Below, piece by piece: positions 10,152 to 18,592 of a DNA stretch of 64,000 nt. Origin of the DNA: Burkholderiales bacterium (GTDB lineage: Bacteria; Pseudomonadota; Gammaproteobacteria; Burkholderiales; SG8-41); NCBI GenBank assembly GCA_036262035.1, contig DATAJS010000027.1, positions 146,434 through 210,433 on the forward strand, read 5' to 3'. Each line of letters opens with the position of its first letter. Position 1 is the first letter of the stretch. The notes below the pieces were generated by a model. The model saw only the letters and a list, made by a program, of their open reading frames with translations. It had not been told where the DNA came from and ran no database searches. The position numbers were made by a program, and so were the translations under genes.

Positions 10152-11271
10152 TGGTCTTCGCGAGCAGTGAGACGTCGAGCGGCAGCGTCGCCAGCAGCTT
10201 CACGATGCGCTCGGACGCGTGGCCGTCGCCGTAGACGTTGACGTAATCGCGGCGTCCGCGCTTCAGCGCTTCGGCGAGACCGCCGGCGATCGCGACGCGT
10301 TCGGCGGGCACGTCGATGACGTTGCCCGATCGCTCGCGCCCGCTTTGCCGCGAGCCGACGTTCACCACCGGCAGTCCGAGGCTCGCCGCTTCGATGATGC
10401 CGGAGCTCGAGTTGCCGACCATGACGTCGGCGGCGGCCATCCACGACGCATACGCCTCGCGCACGAGGTGCATCTCGAGGCGCACGTCGTCGCGCCCTCG
10501 ATAGCTGTCCAGCACCGCCCGCACCGCGGGCGAGCCCGCGTCGCTGTTCGGCATCAGCGCGAGGCACTGCAGCCCGCGGCCGAGCGCCGCTTCGACGACG
10601 TCGCGCACCTGCGCACCGGCGTCGTCCGCCTCCTGCACCACCGGATGGAACACCACGAGCGCGATCGGCTTCGCGGGATCGAAGCCGTTTTTCGCGCAAA
10701 GCTCGGCACGGCCGGACGTCGCGCTCTCGGCGATGCCGTCGAGCCCCGGCGCGCCGGTGACGAAGACGTTCGCCGCGCGCTCGCCCATCTTCACCAGGCG
10801 CTCGCGCGCGCCCGCGGTCGCGACGAAGTGGTAGTGCGCGAGCTTGGAGATCGCGTGGCGGACCGGCTCGTCGATCGTGCCCGAGCGCTCGCCGCCGTGC
10901 ACGTGGATCACCGGTTTCATGAGGTGCATCGCCGCGACCGCGCCAGCGAGCATCTCGCCGCGGTCGCCGAGGACGAGCACCGCGTCGGGATCTTCCGCGG
11001 CGACGGCGTCGGTAAAGCCGACGATCTCGTGACCGATCGCGCGCGCCATCTCGGCGCCGGTGCCTTCCTCGAGGCGCGCCGGAACGCGCGCAGCGATGCG
11101 CAAGCCGCTCGCTTCGATGTCTTCGACGGTGCAGCCGTAGGTGCGCGACAGGTGCATGCCGGTGGCCAAGACCGACACGTCGATCTCGCCGCTCGCCTGC
11201 GCGAGGGCGAGCGTGCGCCGCATCAGCCCGAAATCGGCGCGCGTTCCGCTGACGTAGGCGACGCGCCTCAC
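10141..11271 (-). CDS. NeuC/LegG-type hydrolysing UDP-sugar 2-epimerase
   Basis: About 376 residues of the hydrolysing UDP-GlcNAc 2-epimerase family (GT-B fold). Recognisable parts are YVSGTRADFGLM at the N-terminus, VLGDRGEMLAGA, HVHGGERSGTIDEPVRHAI and GNSSSGIIEAASLGLPVVN. NeuC/LegG releases NDP and gives a 2-epimerised free sugar (for example ManNAc or a 6-deoxy diacetamido-mannose) for the NeuB step. I chose GTG at 11271-11269, which overlaps the NeuB stop as GTGA and gives the usual short N-terminus RRVAYVSG. An ATG six codons upstream (11289) is an alternative. Free-sugar product rather than sugar phosphate distinguishes this arm from the cassette at 17896-20560. Confidence 0.9.
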   Translation of the reverse strand: MRRVAYVSGTRADFGLMRRTLALAQASGEIDVSVLATGMHLSRTYGCTVEDIEASGLRIAARVPARLEEGTGAEMARAIGHEIVGFTDAVAAEDPDAVLVLGDRGEMLAGAVAAMHLMKPVIHVHGGERSGTIDEPVRHAISKLAHYHFVATAGARERLVKMGERAANVFVTGAPGLDGIAESATSGRAELCAKNGFDPAKPIALVVFHPVVQEADDAGAQVRDVVEAALGRGLQCLALMPNSDAGSPAVRAVLDSYRGRDDVRLEMHLVREAYASWMAAADVMVGNSSSGIIEAASLGLPVVNVGSRQSGRERSGNVIDVPAERVAIAGGLAEALKRGRRDYVNVYGDGHASERIVKLLATLPLDVSLLAKTNAY

Positions 11272-12305
11272 GGCAGCACGTCGCTCCATGCGAGCAGCGT
11301 CCCCGCTTCGAGCGCGCGCGCGGCGCTGCGCCCGACGACGCTGCGCATCTCGCGCGGCGGTATACCGGTGCCGGGCCTGAGCAGCGTGAGATGGTCGCGC
11401 GCGATCGTCTCGCCCTTGGCGAGCGGCCTGGCGAGCGCGACGCTGCGCCTGACCAGATCGCGCACCGGAAGCTCGGACGCGGTCGGCGCCTTGTCGGGCG
11501 AGCCCATCGCGGCGCCGACCGTGCGTATCCCTTCGACCATCGCGGCGAACTCGTCCGGTGCCAGCGAAGCGCGATGGTCCGGACCCGGCAGCGACTTGTC
11601 GAGCGTGAGATGCTTCTCGACCACCGCCGCGCCGAGCGCCGCGGCGGCGATCGCGACCGCGACCCCTTCGGTGTGATCGGAATAGCCGACCGGCACGTCG
11701 AGCGTGCGCATCATGGTGGTCATCGCGGCAAGGTTCACGTCCCACGGCTTGGCCGGGTAGTTCGACGTGCAGTGGAGCAGCGTCAGGGCATCGGTCTTAG
11801 CGGCGAGCGCGCCGTCGCCCCACACCGCGCGCACCGCGGCGATCGCTTCGCGCGCTTCGTCCAGCGTCGCCATGCCGGTCGAGACGATGAGCGGAACCTC
11901 GAGCGCCGCGAGCGCTTCGAGGAAAGGCAGGCTCGTCAGATCCCCCGACCCGACCTTGATGCGTGCGACGCCGAGCCTCGCCAGCATGTGCGCCGACTCG
12001 ACGTCGAACGGCGTCGACATGAACTCGATGCCGCGCTCCCCGCAGCGCCGGATGAGATCGGGATACGCATCGTCCGGAAGCTCCAGCGCGCGCAGCATCT
12101 CGAGCTGATCGGCCGCGCCGCAATTCTCGGCCTGGTATTCCGCCGTCGGGGTGCCGCGTGCGACGAGGCGCTCGGGCTTGAACGTCTGGAACTTGACCGC
12201 GTCCGCCCCGGCCTGCGCCGCCGCATCGACGAGCTGCAGCGCGAGCTCGGCCGAGCCGTTGTGGTTCACGCCCGCTTCGGCGATGACGAAGCAGCGGCTC
12301 ACCAT
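11268..12305 (-). CDS. NeuB/LegI-type nonulosonate synthase with SAF domain
   Basis: 345 residues. The NeuB barrel starts with VIAEAGVNHNGSAELA, and KFQTFKPE, STPFDVES, STGMATLDE, LHCTSNYPA and GYSDHTEG follow in order. A C-terminal antifreeze-like SAF domain (about 285-345, including LRPGTGIPPREM) completes the usual length. The enzyme condenses phosphoenolpyruvate with a 2-acetamido-mannose-type sugar to give a nine-carbon nonulosonic acid such as sialic or legionaminic acid. Start ATG 12305 overlaps the SDR stop; an internal GTG at 12302 is also possible. With neighbours of LegG, LegH and LegC type it forms the legionaminate-like arm. Confidence 0.92.
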   Translation of the reverse strand: MVSRCFVIAEAGVNHNGSAELALQLVDAAAQAGADAVKFQTFKPERLVARGTPTAEYQAENCGAADQLEMLRALELPDDAYPDLIRRCGERGIEFMSTPFDVESAHMLARLGVARIKVGSGDLTSLPFLEALAALEVPLIVSTGMATLDEAREAIAAVRAVWGDGALAAKTDALTLLHCTSNYPAKPWDVNLAAMTTMMRTLDVPVGYSDHTEGVAVAIAAAALGAAVVEKHLTLDKSLPGPDHRASLAPDEFAAMVEGIRTVGAAMGSPDKAPTASELPVRDLVRRSVALARPLAKGETIARDHLTLLRPGTGIPPREMRSVVGRSAARALEAGTLLAWSDVLP

Positions 12306-13099
12306 ACCGAGAGACCGCCGTCGACGACGATGTTCTGGCCGGTCACGTAGGACGCGGCGCGCGAGGCGAGAAAGACGACCGCGCCGCTGATCTCGTCGCC
12401 TTCCGCCATGCGCCCGAAAGGGACTCGCGCGCTGTAGCGAGCGACGAAGGTTTCGTTCTGGCCGCTGAAGACGCCGCCGGGCGAGACCGCGTTCACGCGC
12501 ACTTTCGCGTGGCCCCAGTACGCCGAGAGGTATTGCGTGAGGCCCCACAGCGCCGCCTTGCTCACGCTGTAGACGGCGGGCGTGTTGATCGGGCGGCCTT
12601 CGTACATCGAGCCTTCGTAGATGCGCTGGTCGGGCGCGACCACGCCGTAGATCGACAGGATGTTGACGATGCTGCCGCCGCCGCGCTTCGCCATCCCGCC
12701 GCCGAACTCCTGCGCGGCATACATGGCGCCGGTGACGTTGGTGCGCATGACTTCGTCCCAGTCGCCGGCCTTGAACTCCTCGAAAGGATCGAAGAAGCCG
12801 TCGGTCTTGGTGGCGGCGGCGTTGATCAGCACTGTGGCGGCGCCGAGCGCGCCTTCGATCTCGCGCCGCGCATCGCGCAGCGCGTCGCGGCTGCCCACGT
12901 CGGTGGCGAGCCCCAGCGCTTTCACGCCGTGCGCGCGCGCGACATCGTTCGCGACTGCCTGCGCCTTGGCCGCCTCGCGGTCGAGCACCGCGACGCTCGC
13001 GCCGCGGCGCGCGAGCGCATCGGCGAAGCGCGATCCGAGGATGCCTCCGCCGCCGGTCAGCACGGCCACTTCACCGGTGAGATCGAATTCGTCTTTCAT
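12299..13099 (-). CDS. SDR oxidoreductase, PtmA-like (copy 1)
   Basis: 266 residues of the classical short-chain dehydrogenase family. The NAD(P)-binding motif is TGGGGILGSRF, the catalytic serine lies in NILSIYG and the Tyr-Lys pair in AVYSVSKAALWG. It ends MTGQN-like VTGQNIVVDGGLSVW, the ending typical of PtmA-type enzymes in flagellin-glycosylation and nonulosonate loci. It is a clear paralogue of the SDR at 14744-15562, sharing APDQRIY, SPGGV and the C-terminus. Substrate is unknown; by context it oxidises or reduces a nonulosonate or precursor. It overlaps the cytidylyltransferase by four bases. Confidence 0.85.
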   Translation of the reverse strand: MKDEFDLTGEVAVLTGGGGILGSRFADALARRGASVAVLDREAAKAQAVANDVARAHGVKALGLATDVGSRDALRDARREIEGALGAATVLINAAATKTDGFFDPFEEFKAGDWDEVMRTNVTGAMYAAQEFGGGMAKRGGGSIVNILSIYGVVAPDQRIYEGSMYEGRPINTPAVYSVSKAALWGLTQYLSAYWGHAKVRVNAVSPGGVFSGQNETFVARYSARVPFGRMAEGDEISGAVVFLASRAASYVTGQNIVVDGGLSVW

Positions 13100-13779
13100 C
13101 GCCTGTTTTGCATCAGAAGCTCGACCAGCCTGAAATCGATCTCCGAATCGATATCGATCGAGCGCTCGCGCGGCATCACGTGCAGCCTGGTGCGGCCGTT
13201 CCAGAGGCCGCGGCACAGCGTGTGCCGGTGCCACACGTAGATCGACGCGTTCATCGAGTACACCTTGGGCGCCGCCTGCCGCCCGGCGATCTCGCTCGCC
13301 GGCGGTTTGACGAGCCCGACGCTGCCGTCCGGACGCCGCTCGACCATGTTGAAGTACGGATTCTTGTCCGATTCGTACGCGGTGATCACGACGTCGGTCG
13401 CGTCGTCCAGCAGCTCGATGCACGCATCGATGTCGGCGAGATCGCGCAGCGGCGACGTCGGATCGAGGTCGACGATGCGGTCGACGCGCTCGCCGGCTCT
13501 CTCCACCTCGCCCACGAGGTGCTCGATCACCGGGATCTTGGGCGCGGTGGCGGTCGCCAACGCCGCAGGCCGCAGGAAAGGCACGGCCGCACCGGCGGTT
13601 CTCGCCACCTCGGCGATCGCTTCCGAATCGGTCGAGACGTACACCGCGTCGAGGCGCCGGCTCTCGAGCGCCTGCTCGATGGTGTGGACGATGAGGGGCT
13701 TGCCGCACAGCGCGCGGATGTTCTTGCCCGGCACGCCCTGCGAGCCGCCGCGCGCGCAGATCGTCGCGATCGTCCTCAT
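13096..13779 (-). CDS. CMP-nonulosonate cytidylyltransferase (NeuA/LegF/PtmB-like, copy 1)
   Basis: 227 residues. The nucleotide-binding signature ARGGSQGVPGKNIRALCGKP at the N-terminus, STDSEAIAEVA, and LDPTSPLRDLADID mark the CMP-NeuNAc synthetase family. It activates a 3-deoxy-2-ketoaldonic acid with CTP for glycosyl transfer. It lies close to the LegI-type synthase and PtmA-like SDR, as PtmB does in Campylobacter. Start ATG 13779 overlaps the Gfo/Idh stop (ATGA). It is only moderately similar to the second cytidylyltransferase at 17896, so two CMP-sugars are probably made. Confidence 0.9.
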   Translation of the reverse strand: MRTIATICARGGSQGVPGKNIRALCGKPLIVHTIEQALESRRLDAVYVSTDSEAIAEVARTAGAAVPFLRPAALATATAPKIPVIEHLVGEVERAGERVDRIVDLDPTSPLRDLADIDACIELLDDATDVVITAYESDKNPYFNMVERRPDGSVGLVKPPASEIAGRQAAPKVYSMNASIYVWHRHTLCRGLWNGRTRLHVMPRERSIDIDSEIDFRLVELLMQNRR

Positions 13780-14747
13780 CTCTGCGCCGAGGCTTTCGCG
13801 CGCAGCGCGAGCTCGGCCGATTTCAGGCCGTCTTCGAGCGGCTGCGACGTCGGGGCGCCCGCGCCCACGCACTGCAGGAACTCGCGCATCGCCGAGACGT
13901 AGGTCTCGGCCATGTCGTAAGCGCCGGGACCGCAATCGTGCGCGCTGCGGCCGCCGGGACCGGCGTGCGTGAGAAGCTTCGCATGCAAATCCCACGTGAG
14001 CGTGCCTTTCTCGCCGACGAGCTCGTAACGCCGCACCGGTGCGCGCGCGACGTAGTCGAGACCGACCATCACCAGAGGGCCGTGCGTGCGCGCGCGCAGG
14101 AGCACGCACGCCGAATCCTCGGCCTGCACTTCGAGCGAGGAGAGCTTGCCGGTCATCGCCGCGACCTCGTCGAACTCGCCGAACAGCCAGCGCGACTGGT
14201 CGAGTTCGTGCACGAGATCGAGCACGACGCCGCCGCCGGTCGCCGACGCCCCGTAGCCGGTGCGGTAATCGCGCTCCGGCCGCCAGTCGGGCAGCCAGGC
14301 GCCCGCCTGCAGCACCGCGCGCACCACGGTGCCGATCGCGCCTTCGCGCAGGAGAGCGCGCAAGCGCTGCAACGACGCCAGGTAGCGCATGTTGCAGCCG
14401 GCGAGCGTCACCGGCGCGCGGCCGAGCTTCGCGATCTCGGCGCGCACCCGCTCGAGCTGGCCGAAATCGGTCACCGCGGGCTTTTCGACGTAACACGGCA
14501 CACCCGCCTGCAGGAGCGCGACGATGTGCTCCGCATGGCGGTGCGATTCGCTGGCGACCACCGCGAAATCGGGTTTGGCGGCCAGCGCTCGCGCGAGGTC
14601 GCGCTCGACGCGCATGCGGTTGGTGCGCAGGTCCCCGCGGCGCGTCACGATCGTGAGATCGAGGCCCGGTGCGATCGCGAGCAGGTTGTCCGCGTGCCGC
14701 GCGCCGATCGATCCGTAGCCGATCACGATGCCCGACGTTACGGTCAC
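13776..14747 (-). CDS. Gfo/Idh/MocA-family sugar oxidoreductase
   Basis: 323 residues. An N-terminal Rossmann motif GYGSIGARHADNLL binds NAD(P), and YVEKPAVTD carries the catalytic EKP lysine of the Gfo/Idh/MocA family. The C-terminal half is the usual open-sheet domain. The GTG start at 14747 overlaps the SDR stop as GTGA. Members in glycan loci oxidise NDP-sugars or free sugars, often at C3. No specific substrate can be named. Its placement between a PtmA-like SDR and a cytidylyltransferase links it to nonulosonate tailoring. Confidence 0.87.
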   Translation of the reverse strand: MTVTSGIVIGYGSIGARHADNLLAIAPGLDLTIVTRRGDLRTNRMRVERDLARALAAKPDFAVVASESHRHAEHIVALLQAGVPCYVEKPAVTDFGQLERVRAEIAKLGRAPVTLAGCNMRYLASLQRLRALLREGAIGTVVRAVLQAGAWLPDWRPERDYRTGYGASATGGGVVLDLVHELDQSRWLFGEFDEVAAMTGKLSSLEVQAEDSACVLLRARTHGPLVMVGLDYVARAPVRRYELVGEKGTLTWDLHAKLLTHAGPGGRSAHDCGPGAYDMAETYVSAMREFLQCVGAGAPTSQPLEDGLKSAELALRAKASAQR

Positions 14748-15562
14748 CAGGCGCTCCTTCCGCCGTCCATCACGATGTTCTGTCCTGTCATGTAGCTCGA
14801 CGCATCGGAGCACAGGAACTGCACCGCGGCGCGGTATTCGTCGGCGCGCGCCATGCGCCCGAGCGGTATCAGGTTGGACAGCTTCGCGACGAATTCGTCG
14901 GGCTGATCGTTGTACACGCCGCCCGGCGAGAGCGCGTTGGCGCGCACGCCCTGCTCGTGCCAGTACGTGGCGAGGTAGCGCGTGAGCCCGAGCAACCCGC
15001 TCTTGATCACCGAGTACGTGACCGGCTTCACCGGCTGCCGCTCTTCGGGCAAGCCCGGCTTGCGGTAAATGCGCTGGTCGGGCGCGAACACCGCGAGGTC
15101 GGACGCGATGTTGAGGATGACGCCGCCGCCGTTCCCCGCCATGCACGCGCCGAACACCTGGCTGCAGATGAACGCGCCGGTGAGACCGACGTCGACCTGG
15201 AAACGCCATTGCTCGAGCGCGAAGTTCTCCAGCCGCGAGGCTTCGATCAAGCCTTCGCCGCCGACCTTGGGATCGATCGCGGCGTTGTTGACGAGCACGT
15301 GTACCGTGCCGATGCGCGCCAATGCGGTGCGCGCCGACTCGACGCTCGTCACGTCGAGCGCGACGCCGAGCGCGCATTCGCGCGCCATTTCCTCGTTGAT
15401 GCGCGACGCCTCGCGCGTCGCCGCGGCTTCGTTCAGGTCGGCGATCGCGACGCGTGCGCCGATCTCGGCGAGCGCGCGCGCATGTTGCACGCCGAGCAGG
15501 CCCGCGCCGCCGGTGACGATCGCGGTCTTGCCCGTGAGGTCGAATGCTTTCGGCACGCTCAC
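14744..15562 (-). CDS. SDR oxidoreductase, PtmA-like (copy 2)
   Basis: 272 residues. Cofactor motif TGGAGLLGVQHA, serine region LNIASDLA, active-site TYSVIKSGLLG and ending MTGQNIVMDGGRSAW. It resembles the SDR at 12299-13099 over its length, including the APDQRIY insert before the active site, so the two arose by duplication or parallel recruitment. The start is GTG 15562, overlapping the upstream SDR stop (GTGA). Having two PtmA-like enzymes in one operon matches the presence of two synthases and two cytidylyltransferases. Substrate unknown. Confidence 0.85.
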   Translation of the reverse strand: MSVPKAFDLTGKTAIVTGGAGLLGVQHARALAEIGARVAIADLNEAAATREASRINEEMARECALGVALDVTSVESARTALARIGTVHVLVNNAAIDPKVGGEGLIEASRLENFALEQWRFQVDVGLTGAFICSQVFGACMAGNGGGVILNIASDLAVFAPDQRIYRKPGLPEERQPVKPVTYSVIKSGLLGLTRYLATYWHEQGVRANALSPGGVYNDQPDEFVAKLSNLIPLGRMARADEYRAAVQFLCSDASSYMTGQNIVMDGGRSAW

Positions 15563-16311
15563 GAGCGCACCTGTCCGCCGTCGACGACGAAGACCGCTCC
15601 GGTGGTGAACGCCGAACGCTTCGATACGAGGAACGCGGTCATGTCCGCGATCTCCTCGGGCGTGCCGAGCCGCCGCAGCGCGACCTCGCGCTCGAGCATG
15701 CCCTGCACCGCCGCGCCGTCGTCGGTGAGCTTCTTTTCCCACACCGAGCCGGGGAAGACGATGTTGCCCGGGGCGACCGCGTTGATGCGCACGTTCGATC
15801 TTCCCAGCTCGCGCGCGGCGCCGCGCACGTAACTCATCAGCGCCGACTTCGCCGCCGAGTACGCGAGCGGGCAGCCGAGCGCTTCGAGGCCGCAGATCGA
15901 CGAGATGCAGACGATCGCGCCGCCGTTCGCGCCGAGCAGCGGCTTCGCGGCGGCGATCGCGTTCGTCGCGGAAAAGAGATTGATCGACAGCATGCGCTGC
16001 CACTCGGCGGGGTCTTCCTGGCCCGGCGGCACCGAGGCGCCGCTGCCGACGTTGCACACCAGCACGTCGAGGCGGCCGAGCGAGCGCTCGACCTCCTTGA
16101 CGAGCTTCGCGCACGCTTTAGCGTCGCTCACGTCGGCGGCGACGGCCGCGGCCGCGCCGATCTCGCGCTGCGCTTCGTGCAGTCCGTCTTCGCTGCGGCC
16201 GTTCACGACCACCTGCGCGCCTTCGCGCACGAGACGCTGCGCGATCGCTCGCCCGATGCCGCGCGTCGAGCCGGTGACGAGCGCAACGCGCCCTTCAAGT
16301 CCGAGATCCAC
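15559..16311 (-). CDS. SDR oxidoreductase
   Basis: 250 residues with TGSTRGIGRAIAQ, the catalytic serine in VCISSICG and the YSAAKSALMSY active site, ending FVVDGGQVRS. It is a classical FabG-like SDR, less close to the two PtmA-like copies. It overlaps the upstream isomerase gene by 17 bases and the next SDR by four. As with its neighbours the substrate is unassigned, and a keto-sugar in nonulosonate synthesis is inferred from context. Confidence 0.85.
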   Translation of the reverse strand: MDLGLEGRVALVTGSTRGIGRAIAQRLVREGAQVVVNGRSEDGLHEAQREIGAAAAVAADVSDAKACAKLVKEVERSLGRLDVLVCNVGSGASVPPGQEDPAEWQRMLSINLFSATNAIAAAKPLLGANGGAIVCISSICGLEALGCPLAYSAAKSALMSYVRGAARELGRSNVRINAVAPGNIVFPGSVWEKKLTDDGAAVQGMLEREVALRRLGTPEEIADMTAFLVSKRSAFTTGAVFVVDGGQVRS

Positions 16312-17137
16312 TCGCCTCCCACCAGGTTTCGGTCATGTCGCGATAGCGCGCGAGCGCTTCGGCGTGTTTGCCGTCGGCCGCGCGCGCCGTCTGGAGCACG
16401 AAATCTCCGCGGTAGCCCGCGCGGCGCAGTCCCGCAAACACGCGCTCGAACCGCGCAGAGCCCGTGCCGAGCGGCACCGTCGTCCCGCCGCGAACGCGGT
16501 CTTTCACGTGGACGTGCGTGACGCGCTCGCCGTACGCCCCGATCTCCTCGTCCGGATCGAAGCCGAGCGAAGCGCTGTTGCCGATGTCGTAATTGATACC
16601 GAAGACGTCGGCGGGAAAGGTCGAGATGAATTGCGCGAGGCGCTCGGGTCCGAAATCGGATTCGAACGCGATGCGCACGTTCTTGCCGCGCAGCCGCGGC
16701 TCGACGTGGGCGAGTCCCTCGCGCAGCGCCGCTTCGTGCGCGGCGGTCTCGAGGCTGCCGTTGTCCACGAGCGGAAAAACGATGAGCTTCGCGCCGACCG
16801 CGGCGGTCGCATCGATCACCGCGGTGAAGTCGTCCATGAGCGCCGCGCGCACAGGCCCATCGGCCTTGTAGAACGGCGCCTGCATGAAGCAGTCGCCGGT
16901 CACCGATTCCACGCGGAGTCCCGTCCTGCGTGTAAGCTCCGCGATGCGCGCGCGGCCTGCGCTCGTCAGCAGAGGGTTCTCACGCAGCCGCTCCTGGTCG
17001 AGCGTCCACTCCATCAGCGGGATGCCGATCGCCTGCGCCGCGTCGAACTCTCCTTCCCAGTGCCGCCACGGAAACGCCTGGATCCTGCCGTCGACCATCG
17101 GCGAGAGGCGGCCCTGCATGAAGCCGATGCGCGCCAT
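16295..17137 (-). CDS. Sugar phosphate isomerase/epimerase (AP endonuclease 2-like TIM barrel)
   Basis: 280 residues of the xylose isomerase-like TIM-barrel superfamily. The N-terminus MARIGFMQGRLSPMVDGRIQ is typical of sugar isomerases in glycan loci. Likely metal ligands lie in IAFESDFGPE, INYDIGNSASLG and THVHVKDR. It could isomerise or epimerise a sugar or sugar acid. It starts directly after the TAG of the preceding SDR (TAGATG), so the two genes are translationally linked. I cannot name the substrate. Confidence 0.82.
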   Translation of the reverse strand: MARIGFMQGRLSPMVDGRIQAFPWRHWEGEFDAAQAIGIPLMEWTLDQERLRENPLLTSAGRARIAELTRRTGLRVESVTGDCFMQAPFYKADGPVRAALMDDFTAVIDATAAVGAKLIVFPLVDNGSLETAAHEAALREGLAHVEPRLRGKNVRIAFESDFGPERLAQFISTFPADVFGINYDIGNSASLGFDPDEEIGAYGERVTHVHVKDRVRGGTTVPLGTGSARFERVFAGLRRAGYRGDFVLQTARAADGKHAEALARYRDMTETWWEASGSRT

Positions 17138-17899
17138 CTACAGTCCCTTGGCGGTCCAGCCGCCGTCGACGAACAGATCGATCCCGGTTACATAGCTCGC
17201 GGCGGGCGAAGCGAGATACACCGCCGCCCCGCCGACCTCGTGCGGCTCGCCGTAGCGCGGGATCATCATGCGCGCGCAGCGCTCGGCGTTCTTCTCGGGA
17301 TCGGCATAGCTCGCTTCGGTCATCGCCGTGCGGATATAGCCCGGCGCGATGTTGTTGACGCGGATATCGCTCGCCGCGAGATCGAGCGCCAGCGCCTTGG
17401 TCAGCATGCGCAAACCGCCTTTCGCCGCGACGTAGCCCGGATTGTCGGGGAACCCCAGCACCGAGTTGATGCTGGTCACGTTGATGATGCAGCCGCCGCC
17501 GGCACGCTTCAGGTGCGGGATCGCGGCCGCGCAGCAGCGGTAGACCGCACGCAGGTTGCCGTCGAGCGTGAGGTCGAACGCCGCGAAAGCGGCAATCGGG
17601 TCATCCGTCTGCGCCGCGGGCAGCGTGATGCCCGCCGCGTTCACGAGGATGTCGAGCCTGCCGTGCTCCTTCGCAAACGCGTCGCAGGCTCGGGCGAACG
17701 CATCGTCGTGGCGCACGTCGCACTGCGCGTAGGACACCCCTTCGATCGCGTGTGCGGGCGCGTTACGCCCCACGGCGAGGACGCGCGCGCCCGCGCCGTC
17801 CAGCGCCTCGGCGATCGCCGCGCCGATGCCGCGCGTGCCGCCGGTGACGATCGCCGCCTTGCCGGCGAGCGAGAAGAGGCGCTCGAGGTAGTCGCTCAC
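17138..17899 (-). CDS. SDR oxidoreductase
   Basis: 253 residues. TGGTRGIGAAIAEAL binds the cofactor, INVTSINS carries the catalytic serine, GYVAAKGGLRML is the active site, and the protein ends FVDGGWTAKGL. The GTG start at 17899 overlaps the cytidylyltransferase stop as GTGA, and the protein begins (M)SDYLERLFSLAGKAAIVTGG. It is the fourth SDR of the operon and directly follows the KDN-like cassette, so it may modify that product. Substrate unassigned. Confidence 0.85.
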   Translation of the reverse strand: MSDYLERLFSLAGKAAIVTGGTRGIGAAIAEALDGAGARVLAVGRNAPAHAIEGVSYAQCDVRHDDAFARACDAFAKEHGRLDILVNAAGITLPAAQTDDPIAAFAAFDLTLDGNLRAVYRCCAAAIPHLKRAGGGCIINVTSINSVLGFPDNPGYVAAKGGLRMLTKALALDLAASDIRVNNIAPGYIRTAMTEASYADPEKNAERCARMMIPRYGEPHEVGGAAVYLASPAASYVTGIDLFVDGGWTAKGL

Positions 17900-18588
17900 A
17901 TCCGGTCCAGCCCGTAGCCGCGCATGATCGCTTCGCACAGCGCGACGTCGCCGGCGTTGTCGATCTGGAACATCTTATGCCTGTCCATGACGTGCATGCC
18001 GATCTTCCCGCCGAGCCGGTTGTTCTCCCCGCGCAGGACGCGCGGCGGAAACACGTAGAACGACCCGTTCTCCAGGTAGCGCTTCTCGATCGCCTGCCGC
18101 CGCTTGCGGGTGCGGTAGTCGTAGTTGACCGATTCCGGTCCGGCGTCGCCTGCACGCCACATGAAGAAGTCTTCGACCTCGACGACCGTCAGCAGCGAAT
18201 CGAGCTTGTCGTGCTTCACTTTGCGCAGCGCATCGGCGATGTCGCTCGGCTCCCGGATCGGGGAGGTCGCCTGCATGCCGACGATCCAGTCGACTTGCAC
18301 GCCCTGGCCTTCGATCGCGTCGAGCGCGTGCAGCCACGCCGATTCCGATGTCGCGGTGTCCCCGGAGATGTCCGGCGGGCGCCTGATCGGCCGCGCGCCG
18401 TATTTCTCGGCGACGGCGAGGATCTCGTCGCCGTCGGAGCTCACCCAGACGCTGTCGACACCTTCCGCTTCGATCGCCTGGCGGATCGACCACGCGATCA
18501 GCGGATGGCCGCAGACCGGCGCGAGGTTCTTGGCGGGGATGCCTTTGGAGCCCGCGCGTGCCGGTATGATCGCCGCGGTTACGCCCAC
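17896..18588 (-). CDS. CMP-nonulosonate cytidylyltransferase (NeuA/CMP-KDN synthetase-like, copy 2)
   Basis: 230 residues. IIPARAGSKGIPAKNLAPVC is the CTP-binding loop, followed by VSSDGDEILAVAEKYGA and the MQATSPIREPSDI substrate motif. It is a single-domain CMP-acid sugar synthetase. The gene lies four bases after a SAF-less synthase and one gene after a KdsC-like phosphatase. The trio of synthase, phosphatase and CMP-transferase matches the KDN pathway described in Bacteroides thetaiotaomicron, so CMP-KDN or a related CMP-ulosonate is the expected product. This is inference from gene content. Confidence 0.88.
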   Translation of the reverse strand: MGVTAAIIPARAGSKGIPAKNLAPVCGHPLIAWSIRQAIEAEGVDSVWVSSDGDEILAVAEKYGARPIRRPPDISGDTATSESAWLHALDAIEGQGVQVDWIVGMQATSPIREPSDIADALRKVKHDKLDSLLTVVEVEDFFMWRAGDAGPESVNYDYRTRKRRQAIEKRYLENGSFYVFPPRVLRGENNRLGGKIGMHVMDRHKMFQIDNAGDVALCEAIMRGYGLDRM

Positions 18589-18592
18589 CGCT

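Noticed and set aside
12299..17899. A fatty-acid synthesis (FabG) cluster, because of four SDR genes
   Set aside because: Two copies are PtmA-like, and the neighbours are nonulosonate enzymes. No acyl carrier protein or ketosynthase is nearby.
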